64,000 bases of DNA. Source: Struthio camelus. Lineage: Eukaryota > Chordata > Aves > Struthioniformes > Struthionidae. Position 1 is the stretch's first letter. Each line of letters begins with the position of its first letter. Positions 13,401 to 25,800 of the stretch are shown in pieces. A model generated the notes under the pieces. It did not search any database and was not told the origin of the DNA. It saw nothing but the letters and a program-made list of their open reading frames with translations. The position numbers and the translations under genes are program-made. The DNA lies in contig NC_090952.1 in the NCBI RefSeq assembly GCF_040807025.1, positions 24,301,068 through 24,365,067 on the forward strand, read 5' to 3'.

Positions 13401-16400
13401 GTCTGGCACTGCATTTTACTTTTTTTTTTTTTTGGCAACATCTGTGATTTATGCTGCCTTCCCCTCTGTCAGTCACTGCAGCGATGTTAATCAAGCTTTG
13501 TCCATGCAAAAGTCTTCTGGGATACCTCTACAGAATGACAAAGATTAGCTGGGATAGGACTTCACTTATACGCAATCTGAGAGTCCAGTTTCTTGGGGAA
13601 TGTTGATACAATACCACTTTGCTGCGTTTTGGGTAGGACAAACAGCCAGATAAGTTCCCCAAGCGAAGACTAGCCCCTTACTTCTGAATTTGTCATGTTG
13701 TTCACCATTCTGATCAAACAGTACAGTCAGCTTGATTATTCAGATACATGAATGAGTAAATGCAGATACTGAAGTCAACGCCTTTTAGACAGATAGATTT
13801 TGATGTACATATAATAGTGCACTTTTTTCCTTGTCCTCAGTCTTTTTTTATCCTCTTGATTTTCTGGATAACATCCTGTGCGCACCAACAATTAATTTTG
13901 CTTTATGGCAATCAAGTCACATCATCCAAGACCAAATAAGTCATCTGACAGAGAGCAGCCCAACAATAGGAAAACGCAACACCAACAGAGCCAGGCTCCT
14001 TCCATACCGGTGAGAAGCAAACAGGTACATGCAAGACAGTGCATCTCCTGGGAAGTGCTACTTGGTTCAGTCTATACCTCTTTTAATTGGACTCTTCTTA
14101 TATATTACTGCTTTGCCATAGTAAGTGGTGGCAAAGATTCAGAAGATTAGTCCTGATTACATTGCATAGGTATTACGACCAGAAACCTATCGTATGGGAG
14201 AAAAATCTAGTGTGTCCATGCAGCCCTTCCAGCTAGTGCAACAGACCCATCCTCATGCAGCATATATAATTATTCATTTTTAAAAAGAATACTTGAGTTA
14301 CTGTGATCATTTACACAAATTATAAAAGATCCACAGGACAAAACAGGTAACTGGAAATAATGAAAACTTACTTTAATTATCTGAGGTGTGTTCAGATCAC
14401 TATTGTGGTACTTCACTTCATAATATAGACAATTTGCTGGAAAGGTGTCTGATTTGCTCCATTCTAGATGTATGTCATTGTTAACCTTTGATAGTCTAAC
14501 TGTTTTGGGGGTAGCAGGTTTTACTGAAATGCAAAACAGAAGAATTAGTTAAAAACTGTATATTACTGGTTACAAAAGTGGTCTTGTATTGCATGGTATT
14601 ACTTATATACTAGCGTTCAGGAACAGAAAAAGGGAAAAAATTAGCACTAAAAAGTAAAGACTTTGAGTCTTTGGACTCCAAAGTAAAGTATTTGGACTCA
14701 ATACTTTAAAAAAAAAAAAGACCCTATCTGAATAATGCCTAAATCAAAGGTCAGTACAAGAAGAGAGCATCTCACATCATGTTGTTTGAGCCACAGCTTA
14801 CAAGCTGCAAGCTTCTCAAACACACTGCTGTACTAGCAAACTTAGGTGCTTTGTAATGTGATATTAAACTTACCAAGGGTGGTAGGATTTTTACTTGCAC
14901 ACACAGGCCTAATTTCCTCCGAATCACCTTTAATCAAAATACTGATAGTTGGATAAGTATTGGTGACCTTTGGGAAGGTCAGATTGAAAATGCATCCAAA
15001 GATTCTTTCATGCACAGAATAATTGCTGCACTTCTTAGGACTTTTCAAGCCATCATACCTGTGAGAATAAAAATACTTTTTCAGTTATAGAACAATAGGA
15101 CTGATGGAGGAAAGCTTGTTTTTAAACCTATTTTACAAATTCTAAAGATTGGTCCTGCATAAAAGTTGTGCTATAAAGTTAAACAAAATAAGAATCTTAT
15201 CATTTATCTCAAATTTTAAAAGGAACGTTGTTCTCATAAAGAGTTTCCAGTAGCAGAAGAGGAGATGTGTCAAAGTGTATTCAAGCATTAAAGATAACAG
15301 CTGGTTCCAGGTTTGCTCCACATTTTACCATGGGAAAACAATTTCAAGAAAAAAAAAAATCACAGAATCACAGAATGGTCTAGGTTGGAAGGGACCTCTG
15401 GAGATCATCCAGTCCAACCTCCCTGCTCAAGCAGGGTCCTCTAGAGCATATTTCCCAGGACATGACAAAATGAATCAAATCAATCTGGATCACTTCCCAA
15501 CAAGGGTATTTTGCTTCTGTGATAGAATGAGCTAATTGAACACGTCTAGCAATGCCTTAGGTCTCTCAGCTTTTGCTTGAGAAAGTTCAGCTTCACCTAC
15601 TGCATACACCTGCTTCCCAAAATGTCAGTATTCCCTTTCAGTAACAGAGAAGCTACAACAACCTTCTTCCTTGTTTCTCTTTGCTCCCTTCACTTTGTTC
15701 AAGTGAAGCTATCCCAGTGGCTTTTCCTCCCCAGAAAATTGGGGGAACTGATCTCTCCATACCACAGAAAAAAGAGCAATCAGAGTTTCGTGTAAGGGTG
15801 CAGGAGCAGTGGAGTTCCTCTACTGCCCACCTCCCTATGCAAGGGTGAGGTAAGCCAAACCCCTCGCTCCCGTTTTCAGGCCCAGACGCCTTTCTCATCC
15901 ATCCTTCTTGTCGCTCTCTTTTGGGGTCGAGGAACAAGGGAGGCCTTAAGAGCAGGCAGCACCATGCAGATATATACGAGCTCCACTTCAGCAACTACTA
16001 ATGTGCAGTGACTGGATCTTTTTGTCATAAGCAATGTTATGCTCACGTTCTCTTTTGATGAAAAGATAGGTTTTGCAGAAAAATACCAAGGAAGAAGAAC
16101 ATGGAATAGAATTAAGCCATCATTTTTCAAGTTATTATCCGGTCGCTTTTGAAAAAACCCTGCATTACAGCAAATGCATCTTTCAACCCCCAAATAAAGT
16201 GTTTCGCCTTAGTTTTCAGCCATAAAACTTAGAAGTGCCTTTTTTTTGTTATGGAAAAAGTTGGACTGAACTTGAAAAAATGATGTTTGACTTCCAAGTA
16301 TTTTTATTGCTGAGTTCAGTTAAGCAACATGAATCAAAATGCTTTGATGTCATTACAGCTACATTTCTCATTAAAATGAAAGAGCAAGATGTAAACAGCT

Positions 16401-19400
16401 CTAGCCTACAGCACTGTATACATATATCAGCATATATATGTACACCATATATATGTACCATATACAACTATACATATACCTAGAAATTCAGATCTTCAAC
16501 TTACTGTTACTGTTCTTGTAATAAAGAAAAAGTTTGTTGTGAGTAGTGACTTAGACACTCAGAGAGCAGTCCTCCACGCATTTAACTCATACAGCAAGTT
16601 TACTGCTATTTGCTGTCAAAATGCGTTTAAAAGAACAGTTAGTCTGTGAGATTGCCACTGGAGTGGAAAAGGAAAAAGTTTATTCAGTCACAGGCCAGAT
16701 AAGACACAAAGCTAATTTAAGGCAAATTACAACAAGGCGCTTTCCAAAATAAATTTTCAATACTTCTACAGAAGCTAATGCAATCTGGCATTTCACACAA
16801 AGCATCAACATGCAGAAGTATGCATAGATTAGTGTGCAAAGATCTTGGAGCCAATTTTTCCTCAAATCGCAACTCTGTTCCTTTGGAACAAGAGACTATT
16901 TATGGCAGTTAGCTGGCAAGCATAGGTGATGATAAAAAGATGTTCTCCATAACTCTTAAGGTGAATCAGTTATTTATGACATAGAAGACACCAGTAAAGC
17001 TACTGGTAAGTGTTATTAATGCTTCCATACCATTTTTGAGTGATTTAAGAACCGAGATACGCAATAGTGAGCATCTCTGACATAAATTGCAACCCAGGTT
17101 TGTTGGGCTGCAAAGAAAAGAACGAATATGTTGGTCTAGCACAGTTCTTATTCTTCCCTGTTTGAACCCACAATTAAAAAGAAAAAAGATAAGAAGCAGC
17201 AGTTATTTTTAAATGGGCTGCAGAAGTAGCCAGTACTTCGTGCAAATAAACCAGCTTCCCGAAAGGACTCAGCAGCAGCAACCTCTTGACCCTTCCGCAG
17301 CTAAGCTTTCTGTTGGACAGGACCCAGCCCCATAACTTCTACATAGTGCTTTGGGATCTTGCAAAACAACAGGAAAGAGACAAATAAAACTTACTAAGTA
17401 AGTAATGTAAAATTAAAGATAAGAGTTAAAGCACTTTAGAGTTGGGAATAAGAAGTTAATACGAACCAGTAGAACAAAGTATACTTGGTATCACTACGTG
17501 CGTTCTTCCCAGCAAACCACCTACAATCCATATACTCCAAATTGTGCCAGATGCACTCCAAGTCCATAGCAGCAGTACCCAGAACACCTGCGATGCAAGT
17601 TTGAAAGGCCGCTTAGATTTACATTCTCAGCAAAGTCTCCCCCCCCCTTTCTAGAATGGAAACATCCCATTTTATGTAAAAACGGCTGCCTTTAGCTACC
17701 TGAAAGGTGAAGATGGGCTACCTCTCAAGCTGCATGGCATACCTTCGCGCAGTGAGCGAGGTCCGGTTGTTTACTGCTTGCAATAACCCAAATCTCACTG
17801 GAGCAACTTCTAAATGCAAGCTAACCAGAAAAAAAACCTCAAAATTTCTACCATGTCTAAATTACTGCTTAGAATGACCTGATACTGAGTATGAGGTGGT
17901 CAGTCTGGAAGTTGTTTTGCTTCTGTTAAACAACAGACACTTTAAAAAGGAGTTAAAGTAATTGGCAATTAAGTGATAGCGCTCAGCTTTGTTTGAAGTA
18001 TTACAGCCATCGACATTAAAAATAGCCAGCATTTAATTATAGCTATCTTCTCCATATTCAACATTAGTTTCTCTGTATTCTGAACATAGAAATACCTGTT
18101 GATGTTAAAAATGGACAAAAGCAACACTGGGGTAAGTTGAATTTTTAATTGAGACCCATATACTGCTAGACATTCTACTTCTTCAGCATATTGAAAACCT
18201 AAGTTACAGAACATAAAAACAAATGAATACATAGCAACTGTGAACAGAGAAGTCAATATATGTCCCAGGCAGAGCAATTGCAGAATAACATCTTTCATAT
18301 TCAATCCTGCATCACTGCGTGGTACACATTACTTGTAATGTATTAATATATTACAGCTTGTCAGATATTCTTCTTTCAACAAGTAGCAACATCTCCAACA
18401 ACTAAAAATGAAAGATAATTTTAATCAACAGTCCAGACTTTTATTGACAACAAACCCAAAGCTTATTTCGACTCCTGAGCTTGCATTCTCCCTGAAGCAG
18501 TGACAACTATGTAAGAGTAGAAGAAAATGAAACTAGTTTTCCCATTCCAAGAGGTTTTTAAAAATATTTATCTGCAAGGAGACTTTTAAAACTCTCAACT
18601 TGTTTAGCGCATGCTGTCACAATGATCCCCTTGCCTGACTTTCTAGAATGCCCTTTCAAAGGACATGCAGATAAATCTGGGAAGGTCTCAGATTCTTCTG
18701 TCTGCAAGCCATTTTCATGCATTTTGAGTCATGACACTGGGTAGACTTCTACTAAACAAAGCAAGAAGTAGTATTTCCTTGCTATAAGCTCCTAACTTCC
18801 AGTATGCAGCAGTTCGAGGATATCCTTAGCTGGAGATTACATATATAGAAATATATTAATAGAAAAAATATATATAGAAAAACATATATATATATGTATG
18901 TATGTATGTGTTTGTGTGTAACCTCCAGCTGAGGATCCTTGACCTGCTGAATATTGGAAGTTAGGAGAGATAGACATATATATACACCATTGTGTATAAT
19001 AGCCCTTGCTGGACCTTTCTTGCACCAATCTATCTAAGCAGTTCTTAGAATCCGAGTATGCTTCTTAGCATCCAAAATATCCTGCGGCAATACACTTCAT
19101 AATTACATTTTGTGAGGAAAAAGCATACATTTTTGCTTAAAGTCATCTTCCTAACAATTCTTTTATGTACCACTTATTTCTGGATTAAAAAAAAAACACA
19201 CAGAAAATAATTTTTCCTCCATTCATTTTTTCATTCACAGCTTCTTAGACTCCACTAATCTCTCTGGAAAAAGAGAGAACCCTACTATAATTCTTTAATT
19301 AAGCTTCTCATTTATTCAGCTAGTTAAATATGCTAGATTCATCCCTCAACCTTTACAAATGTAGGGCTATTTTGAGGAGTCATGCTTGCACAGAAAAATG

Positions 19401-22400
19401 ATACAAAATAAGCTGACTTAGATTTTAATAATGAAGTCAGCTGGCTTAAAAGAACATAGGCTCTCTCTTATCTCATAACCTGAACATGGCAGGCTATGCA
19501 TGTTCATAAGGTAAGACGAGCCACAGGAATCACAACATTGCCTTGGAAGAGCATTTAAATTTTAAAAGCCTGCCTGTAAGTGCCAAAAGACTCCAGCTTG
19601 GTTTAAACGTAACAGAATCACCCTGTTCAGGCTCTCCTAACTGCAGAGTTTCCTAAATTCCCAAATAAATCTCAGCTGCTCTTCCCTACTATCTCAGTCA
19701 CAGCCTCAGATGAGCCCGTGTGTAGCACAGAGCGTGCTACCAGGGCAATCCTGCTCTTCAGTTTCCTACTTCATAGTTTAATCCTTGCCTCTGGGATCTC
19801 TCCCAGAGATATCGCTCTATGACATATTTCTATGATGTCTTGTTAAAATTGCTCAGAAGACAAGACTATGTCAAGGAGAGGCATATCTGTCTTAGTCTTG
19901 CTGTCTGGAGTGTTACCTTTTGGCCGAACAGAAGTCTCCACCCATCTGCTTGGCTCACTTGTGTTATCATACTTGCATTCACTTCTCACTTTGAAACGCA
20001 TCTCCTCACTCAGGAACATATCAGTCACACGGAAGAGACTCTTACTCCATTCCTAGGTTTAGATGGGGGAAAAAATAAATCAGACCATTTGGTTTGTCAT
20101 ACCAAACACAAGGAAATTACTACTAACATAGGAATAATTAGAATCCACCAAAAAAACTACAGCTCAAAGCCCAATGAAACAACCTTCTGAAGACACGCGA
20201 AGACTCAGTGGCGCTTAGCTCACTTTTGTAATCAGATGAACTCAGAACTCGCAGCATGAAAACTTCTCTTGCTCTTAATCCAGTAACCGATAGACACAAA
20301 CACTAGCCACACAGAGATCAAGGAATGGGGAGGAAATTCATCCTAGAGCAGGTCTTCAAGAATAAGCGAAGTGCAGAATAAGCGTGCTACAGACGCTACA
20401 GTTATACAAACAGAAATTTACCTTCATCTTCCTGTGCGTTTGCACATGCGTGTGTGACTAGAAGAAAGAGCACTCAAAGACCTAACCAAGAGGAAATAAG
20501 AAGAATTTACATGGATTTAAGGAGCAAAGGAAAACTTCATCAAAAGAGAAATCCACAGATGGCTATTTAAATAGAATGACACCGCATCAGGCCCAAGAAG
20601 TCCACGAGCTTCCAGTTTTGGAGACGGGGCCCGTATGTGTTTGTGCGAGGAAAAGGCTCACCCCTTTCTCATACGCTTTCTTGAGCATCTTTTATTCGGC
20701 CAGGGAGATGTCTCTTGCTTAACTGCAGACAGGCTACACAAAGCTTTGGTAGGACCAAAGAATAGTATAGCCACTCTTGCCCACACACAAAAAAATTCAT
20801 GTTAATGAAGAGAAAGGAACTCAAACAGCCATTAGCAGAGTAGGTTCTGTCTGCTGTAATGCAGTAAGACGCAACAAGATGATGGAGTCTGGTTTACCCT
20901 GTCTCGTGATACCACAGAGTAACAGCTCTTTCACTGCTGCTGACTCTGACGTTTGTCAGACCCTTCCACAAACTCACCGGACTTGTTAACCGAGCAGAAA
21001 ATGAGTCTATTAGAAGAGGTAAATATGTTTCGGCTGAGTTAGCAAGCTCAATTGGCTCACAGAAAGGCCTGACGAATACCCAGTCCGTCGTTAGAGAAGC
21101 GGATGTCAAAAATGAAACTTTACCCTTTTAGCAGCGTTAAGCCACTAAATCAGCTGAGCTGTTTGTGAAACTGCAGTCCTCCTTCAAGTCCAGGATATCC
21201 TGGAGCTGTGAGAAAGAATACAGCAGTCACAGCGAGGACGCCACTGCACACGTTAGACCATAAAACTATAATAGTGCTCAAGAACAAAGGACTATTTCAT
21301 GAGGCATCCTTAGAAACATAGTGTCAATTTAACTATATCCAAGATACACCGACTGCGGGGCTGGCAGTGCTGTTATGTTTCACGTTTCACATTCTGATAG
21401 TCAGAACCTACGGGTTGATAGAATATTAACTGATTGGGAATAAATTTTAAAAATATTCCCCCTATAGCCCTTTCAGCACCACAAATATACTGCTCTCTCC
21501 GTCATGATGAAACATCTAGGAAGCCACAGCTAGACACACCACGAATCAGATCAGGGATGCAACCCGTCTAACAGAGAAACAAAAGGAAAAGGCTACAACA
21601 AATGGCTTTTGCAGTTTTTTCAGGGTACAGATTTGTTCCCTGTCCTGTCCGTAAGACAAACCCCACGAATAATTGCCAGTACACATGCTGGGACAACGCG
21701 AATGTATGAATACTTCAATACCTGGCATTATCTCCAAAAGGCAATATACTGTCACACCACAACCTACACCGAGACGAATGTGCATGCCTCTTTCCTGGCT
21801 GGAGTTCAAAGTGAAGGAAAATGGCCTTTGCAAATTCACAGTTACATCTTAAAGATGCAGACTGCCATGGATATGTGTTTTTAATAGAAAGCTGTCAACA
21901 CAAATAATGAGACAGTACTTTTCACATTGTTATTATTATAGTACTTGCGAGTTATCAGTAACAGTCATCTTATCAGACAGCCACGGGCAAATTTTTCTGA
22001 TCTGAATATTCCACATGCTAGCATGACTCATTTTCTGAGGCTTTTGATCCGATGACAAGAACTACAGGCTGTATTTATATGTGTGTGTATGCATAAACAA
22101 ACACCCAATTTTACCGCAGTAATACACTAATTGGAGTATAGAGGGGCTCAAGGGCCAGAAGAACCTACTCTTTTGTCCTGCGGGACCTCATTGATGACGA
22201 TGTCACTGGAGTATTCCAGATTGCAGCTACTGCTGACGTTCTCCGGGGCTGTCCACGTCCAGTTCAGGGTGCAGATTTGGACAAATGAAAAGTCTAGGTT
22301 GGATGGAGGTGGAAGAACTTTTGCTCCTAAAAGAAAGAAGAAGCTTTGAGTATAGCAGTCCTGTTGGTCAACAAGTTACCATTAATAACACTGACAGATT

Positions 22401-25400
22401 TCTAACTCTCCCATGGAAAAGAACGCAAATGGCTTCTCACATTTCTCTGTTCCTACTTTGCTTTCAAACAAGCTGCTGTCTACTAAAATGCTTCTCCTCA
22501 TTGCTGTTAACTCATCAATCATTTAAATAACTATATGAAACCATTCCAGAAAAACTTAATTTTTAAAGTAATTTTTAAGTCATTGCTGCAGGCAACAGTA
22601 TGGTGGCAGTGGTAATAAAGCTTAGGCTTGTGGAAGGAAAGTAAATCTCACAAAGTGCCCTCATTTTCCAGTTGTTTACTACTGCGAGCTAGCATCGTGC
22701 ATGCATGCACGTGATGCAAGTATTATGCATACATAATACGTAAATTTTGCAGAGCAATTAATAGTTTATTTTATCCACAGAGTAGCCATGAAGGTAGTTT
22801 TAGAGAGAATACTTTAAAAAGACAAGCGATTACATCTCCCAGTAAGGTTAGACTGTAGGTTAGAACCACAATCTAGCCCAACCTAAGCAAGACCGAGAAT
22901 TTTAGAAACAACAAAAAAACCCACAACACAACACTCTTCCTATTGCATACCTATTCAACCTTTAATGCTGTGCTCTTGCACAGCAAGCAAAATTGGTGTG
23001 GCACAAACAATAATTTGCTGCTGGCGCACTTCAGCGACACATTTCTTCACCTTTCCAAAAGCAAGATGGAAGCAGGGGAAGAGCCATGACTCAGAGACAC
23101 TTGCTGAGATGATTCCATTTGTGCAGTGACCCTTCCTTACTCTTGTGCTCTGACTCACAGCCCACTCTATATTCAGTCATACAGTCTGAAGACTGTATTG
23201 GAAAGGAGAGAAGGGAAATCGGGCAGAGAGTAGAAAACTGCCAAGAAAAAATTGAGTAAAACGTGTCAGAACTAAACACTGGAGAGAGTTACCAACTGGG
23301 GATTTCCTAAAAGAATGGAAATTATTTTTTTTAAAGGCCACTATATTGTTTACTATTAAAAGACATTAAACAAGAGGACAAATTGCTTCCCGAGCGTATC
23401 TACGGGTATCATTAATGAAGCACCACCACCTACTTGACCGTGGGAAGAAACCGTCCATGTTACGCAGTAGCTTCACAAACACTTCACACTAACGTGAACT
23501 GGTACTGCAGGTCTTGCTCATCCCAGGAAATCAACCTCAAAATCCCCTAGTATTTGGGGAAAAGGGAGAGAGAAGGGCAGGATGCTCATCCCAAGAGCAG
23601 TTCTCCCATCCAGCTCAGTGTGCAGTCGCCTTTGCTCGTGCTAGTGCAAGACGGGGCGAGTGGAAGGGCAAAGCAGCTGTTTTCAGCAATAATTTCATTT
23701 GAAGGGTTTGTGACACCATGATCCTACGTTTCCCTAGAGCAAGAGCTGCCAAAACATGAAGTAAAAAGGTCCTCACATCCCTGGAAGTTTCTCAGATGTC
23801 TGTGCAGTTAAAGAACAGGCAGTAGCGTAAGTCGCTACTGTTGGTGTGTCCATGTGTATGTATGATAATGTATATTCTCATGCAAAATAAGAGTAATTAC
23901 TAGGATTTTACTATCTTAGTCTGAATACTCTCGGCAACACTAAACCTAATTCTGTTGTAAATTATTAAGTATTAAAGGATGTGTCACCAGACAGACTTGT
24001 TCTTTGAATGTTTTCTTTTGGGGGGGGGCGGAATACTTAAAGCTTTCTTTTTTGTTTTGTTCAGTCTTACAACTGACCTCGGAAGCAGCAAGCAGCGAAG
24101 AGGACTTTCAGTTCTACTGAACTTACTAAAACTTGGTCTCTCCTCAGCGCGCTGAACCTAGCCAGAACATCTTTGCCTATTACCTCTTCCACTAACAAAA
24201 ATTACTACAGGTTTTAGGAGCAGCATTGTGGGCCTTAGTTTACAAATTCTAAGTGCTACATCACTTAAGTCCTTTAGATCTGGTTAAAAAAAAAATCAGC
24301 AGGACAACACAGCTCCAAGCATTCTGTATTTTTCATGATCAAGCTTTTTATTAACTACTAAAGCACAAACCTTCAAAATATAAAGTTTTCGCTTTCATTG
24401 TCTTTCTGAAAATCCACATATTTCCTTTTAGTAAGGCTGAATTAGAAATCTGGAAGCTCAAGTGGAATTATTTCTAACTGCACAAAGTTAGAACTGAGGG
24501 TATTCAAGGCTTCTAAATAAATGAATAAATACCATTAGCACAAAATCTCGCCCAAATTTTAGATTAATCCATACAATTTTGAGGTGCATGCTTTAATATT
24601 ACATCCAACTGAAGAGCTGCTTTCATTCAGTGGCTTGACCAATCTCAGTATTTTTGTTATTTAATTCTCATTGATACAGCACTTTACCAGAACACCTCGA
24701 TGACCGAAAACACAACGTATAAAAGATATTATTCACCCTTAAAAAAAAAAAACAAAACCCACAACGATGCTTCCAAGACGATAAACTGCAGCAAGGCTCT
24801 CTGAGGCCATCTCGCCTAATAAGAACATAGTATGTTCAAGCGCCGTAATGCTGGGTGATGAGTTGTAAAGTACTTCGGCTTTGCATTTTGTCCTCCTAGC
24901 TTTCCTAAAGACTGATTTTATAGTTACGAACCGAATTGCAGCCGAGGAAGAAAAGGAAAAAAAAAAAAAATTTCTCAAACGCTTGCGATCGCGTTGTCGC
25001 ACCCTGGCCACGAAGGCGCAGATCGCTCTTTATTACTAAGCCCCCTCGCACACCCTTTCCCGCGACCCAGGCAAGGCTCCCGCTTCCAGAAGCGAGGCAG
25101 CAAAGAGCAGCGGCAAACGCACGGAGCGCGCAAGAAGGGACACTCTGCGCCCGGAGCCCCGCGGCCCCGGCCCTCCGCTCCGCTCCGCGCGCCGCCCGCA
25201 CCGGCAAAGCGCTGCGCTCCTCCTTCCTTTTCTAAGGCAGCGACTGTCCCCGGATCCGAAGTTACAGCCTAAAAAAAATTTTTTTGGGGTGGTTCCTGAC
25301 CCGTTCACACGCCGCCTGCCAGGGAAGGAAAGGCACGGCAGGATTTCCAGCGTCCCCTCCGCCTCGGGTTTCCAGCAGCCCTCGAGGCGCTGCTCTCGCG

Positions 25401-25612
25401 CAGCGCTCGGCCCGTTTACACGGCGGAACGAACGCGTTGCGCTTCAGCGCGTACGCGCCCTTAGCCGGCTGAGCAGGACCCACGCGCGCCCCCCCCGCCC
25501 CACGCGCGCCCCCCGCCCGCGGCGGCTCCTCACCTGCGGCCGCCAGCGCCCAGCCCAGCGCCAGGAGCAGCCGCCGCCGCAGCGCGGCTCGCGCGGGGCC
25601 GGCAGCACCCAT
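10339..25612 (-). CDS. IL13RA1: Interleukin-13 receptor subunit alpha-1, complete gene (10 coding exons)
   Basis: Type I cytokine receptor chain that binds IL-13 and pairs with IL4R to form the type II IL-4/IL-13 receptor at the plasma membrane, signalling through JAK/STAT6. Joining 25612-25534, 22326-22169, 20052-19917, 17587-17467, 15058-14874, 14523-14372, 13113-12981, 12731-12635, 12017-11933 and 10458-10339 gives 1266 bp: 421 residues plus stop, all introns GT-AG and all phases consistent (human protein 427 residues). Residues 1-26 are a signal peptide. Three fibronectin-like domains follow, with an HSDWS box at 312-316 in place of WSXWS. A transmembrane helix spans about 329-352, followed by KRLKI and the JAK-binding Box1 PPIPDP. 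The family is recognised by CTLNWTW, ECIWHNLEYMDC, SIGKK..STLY and PPIPDP. It lies downstream of DOCK11 on the same strand, as in human. The last 39 residues are strongly diverged. Confidence 0.95.
11933..12017 (-). CDS. IL13RA1: IL13RA1 coding exon 9 (Box1)
   Basis: Residues 354-382. RLKILILPPIPDPREILKRM contains the proline-rich Box1 that recruits JAK/TYK2, followed by FGEQNEDSQ (human FGDQNDD). Acceptor CGAAG, donor CAG|GTTAGT. Confidence 0.95.
12635..12731 (-). CDS. IL13RA1: IL13RA1 coding exon 8 (transmembrane helix)
   Basis: Residues 322-353. KKPDSTLYFVLIITIPLIV then a long aliphatic run ending in FYLK, the stop-transfer border. Acceptor TTCCAG, donor AAAAG|GTAAAT. Confidence 0.95.
12981..13113 (-). 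CDS. IL13RA1: IL13RA1 coding exon 7 (WSXWS-equivalent)
   Basis: Residues 278-321. Acceptor TTAG|GTT, donor TTG|GTAAGA. It carries KYTFSVRAKPKPECYSS and the HSDWS box that replaces WSXWS, then SIGKK across the junction with exon 8. Confidence 0.94.
14372..14523 (-). CDS. IL13RA1: IL13RA1 coding exon 6 (third fibronectin-like domain, first half)
   Basis: Residues 228-277. Acceptor TTTCAG, donor AAA|GTAAGT. KPATPKTVRLSKVNNDIHL and CLYYEVKYHNS correspond to the membrane-proximal domain. Confidence 0.92.
14874..15058 (-). CDS. IL13RA1: IL13RA1 coding exon 5
   Basis: Residues 166-226 plus split codons. Acceptor CTCACAG, donor CTTG|GTAAGT. CSNYSVHERIFGCIFNLT matches the second cysteine pair of the module (human ...CENIFREGQYFGCSFDLT). 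Confidence 0.93.
15359..15462 (-). mobile_element. CR1 LINE 3'-end fragment in an IL13RA1 intron
   Basis: ATCACAGAATCACAGAATGG, GGTTGGAAGGGACCTCTGG and GATCATCCAGTCCAACC are the hallmark 3' end of CR1 in reverse complement. About 100 bp is recognisable. Confidence 0.92.
17467..17587 (-). CDS. IL13RA1: IL13RA1 coding exon 4 (start of cytokine-binding module)
   Basis: Residues 126-164 plus two split codons. Acceptor TCGCAG, donor TG|GTTCGT (weak but GT). LECIWHNLEYMDCRWFAGK carries the conserved cysteine/tryptophan pattern of the cytokine-receptor homology module, and YTLFYW joins the next exon's YDG. Confidence 0.92.
18789..18968. repeat. Inverted repeat, ~50-bp arms around AT-rich core
   Basis: Arms at 18789-18839 and 18919-18968 are near-complementary (CTCCTAACTTCCAGTATGCA against TGAATATTGGAAGTTAGGAG). 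They flank about 80 bp of AT/TATG simple repeat. It lies in the IL13RA1 intron between coding exons 3 and 4. Confidence 0.8.
19917..20052 (-). CDS. IL13RA1: IL13RA1 coding exon 3
   Basis: Residues 80-124 plus a split codon. Acceptor CCTAG|GAA, donor AAAG|GTAACA. It encodes the second half of domain 1 (MRFKVRSECKYDNTSEPS), equivalent to the human segment with ICLQVGSQCSTNESEKPS. It joins exon 2 in phase 0. Confidence 0.9.
20053..22168 (-). other. IL13RA1 intron between coding exons 2 and 3
   Basis: AT-rich intron sequence; nothing further recognised. Confidence 0.7.
22169..22326 (-). CDS. IL13RA1: IL13RA1 coding exon 2 (first extracellular domain)
   Basis: Residues 27-79. Acceptor TTTTAG, donor AGA|GTAGGT. 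It contains PPPSNLDFSFVQICTLNWTW, matching the first fibronectin-like domain, which is specific to the IL13RA1/IL5RA group and contacts IL-13. An NVSS sequon (N-glycosylation) is present. Confidence 0.93.
22327..25533 (-). other. IL13RA1 intron 1
   Basis: Holds a short palindrome (CGTGCATGCATGCACG, 22696-22711) and, at its upstream end, the CpG island. No other feature. Confidence 0.7.
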
Positions 25613-25800
25613 GGCTCCGCCGTCCCGGGCCCTGCCAGCACGGCCCCCGGCTCCCGCTTCCCGTCGCGGGGGGACGGGCCAGACGGGAAGAGCCGCGCCG
25701 CGGCCCGCCCAGGTAACCCGAGCCGAGCGGGGAGCGGCCCCGGGGGCGGGCGGCGGCCGCCCGGCCCCCGCCACCTGCCCCGCCGCGGCCGCCCGCTTCG
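24980..25800 (-). promoter_or_regulatory. CpG-island promoter of IL13RA1
   Basis: CpG- and GC-rich block around the first coding exon, contrasting with the AT-rich intron below it. No TATA box is evident. The transcription start should lie between the start codon (25612) and the minisatellite (from 25797), or within the latter. Confidence 0.6.
25534..25612 (-). CDS. IL13RA1: IL13RA1 coding exon 1 (signal peptide)
   Basis: Start codon at 25610-25612. It encodes 26 residues with an arginine cluster (RRR) and a hydrophobic LLLALGWALAAA core, typical of a signal peptide. It ends in phase 1 at a CAG|GTGAGG donor. It sits inside the CpG island, and no upstream in-frame alternative fits better. Confidence 0.9.

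Noticed and set aside
17050-17103. Exon-like segment with acceptor CTTTGCAG reading QTWVAIYVRDAHYC
   Set aside because: It does not match IL13RA1 and the real exon 4 lies at 17467-17587; inserting it adds a sequence without family support.
22696-22711. Perfect palindrome CGTGCATGCATGCACG as a regulatory site
   Set aside because: Short alternating purine/pyrimidine palindromes arise by chance and nothing nearby supports function.
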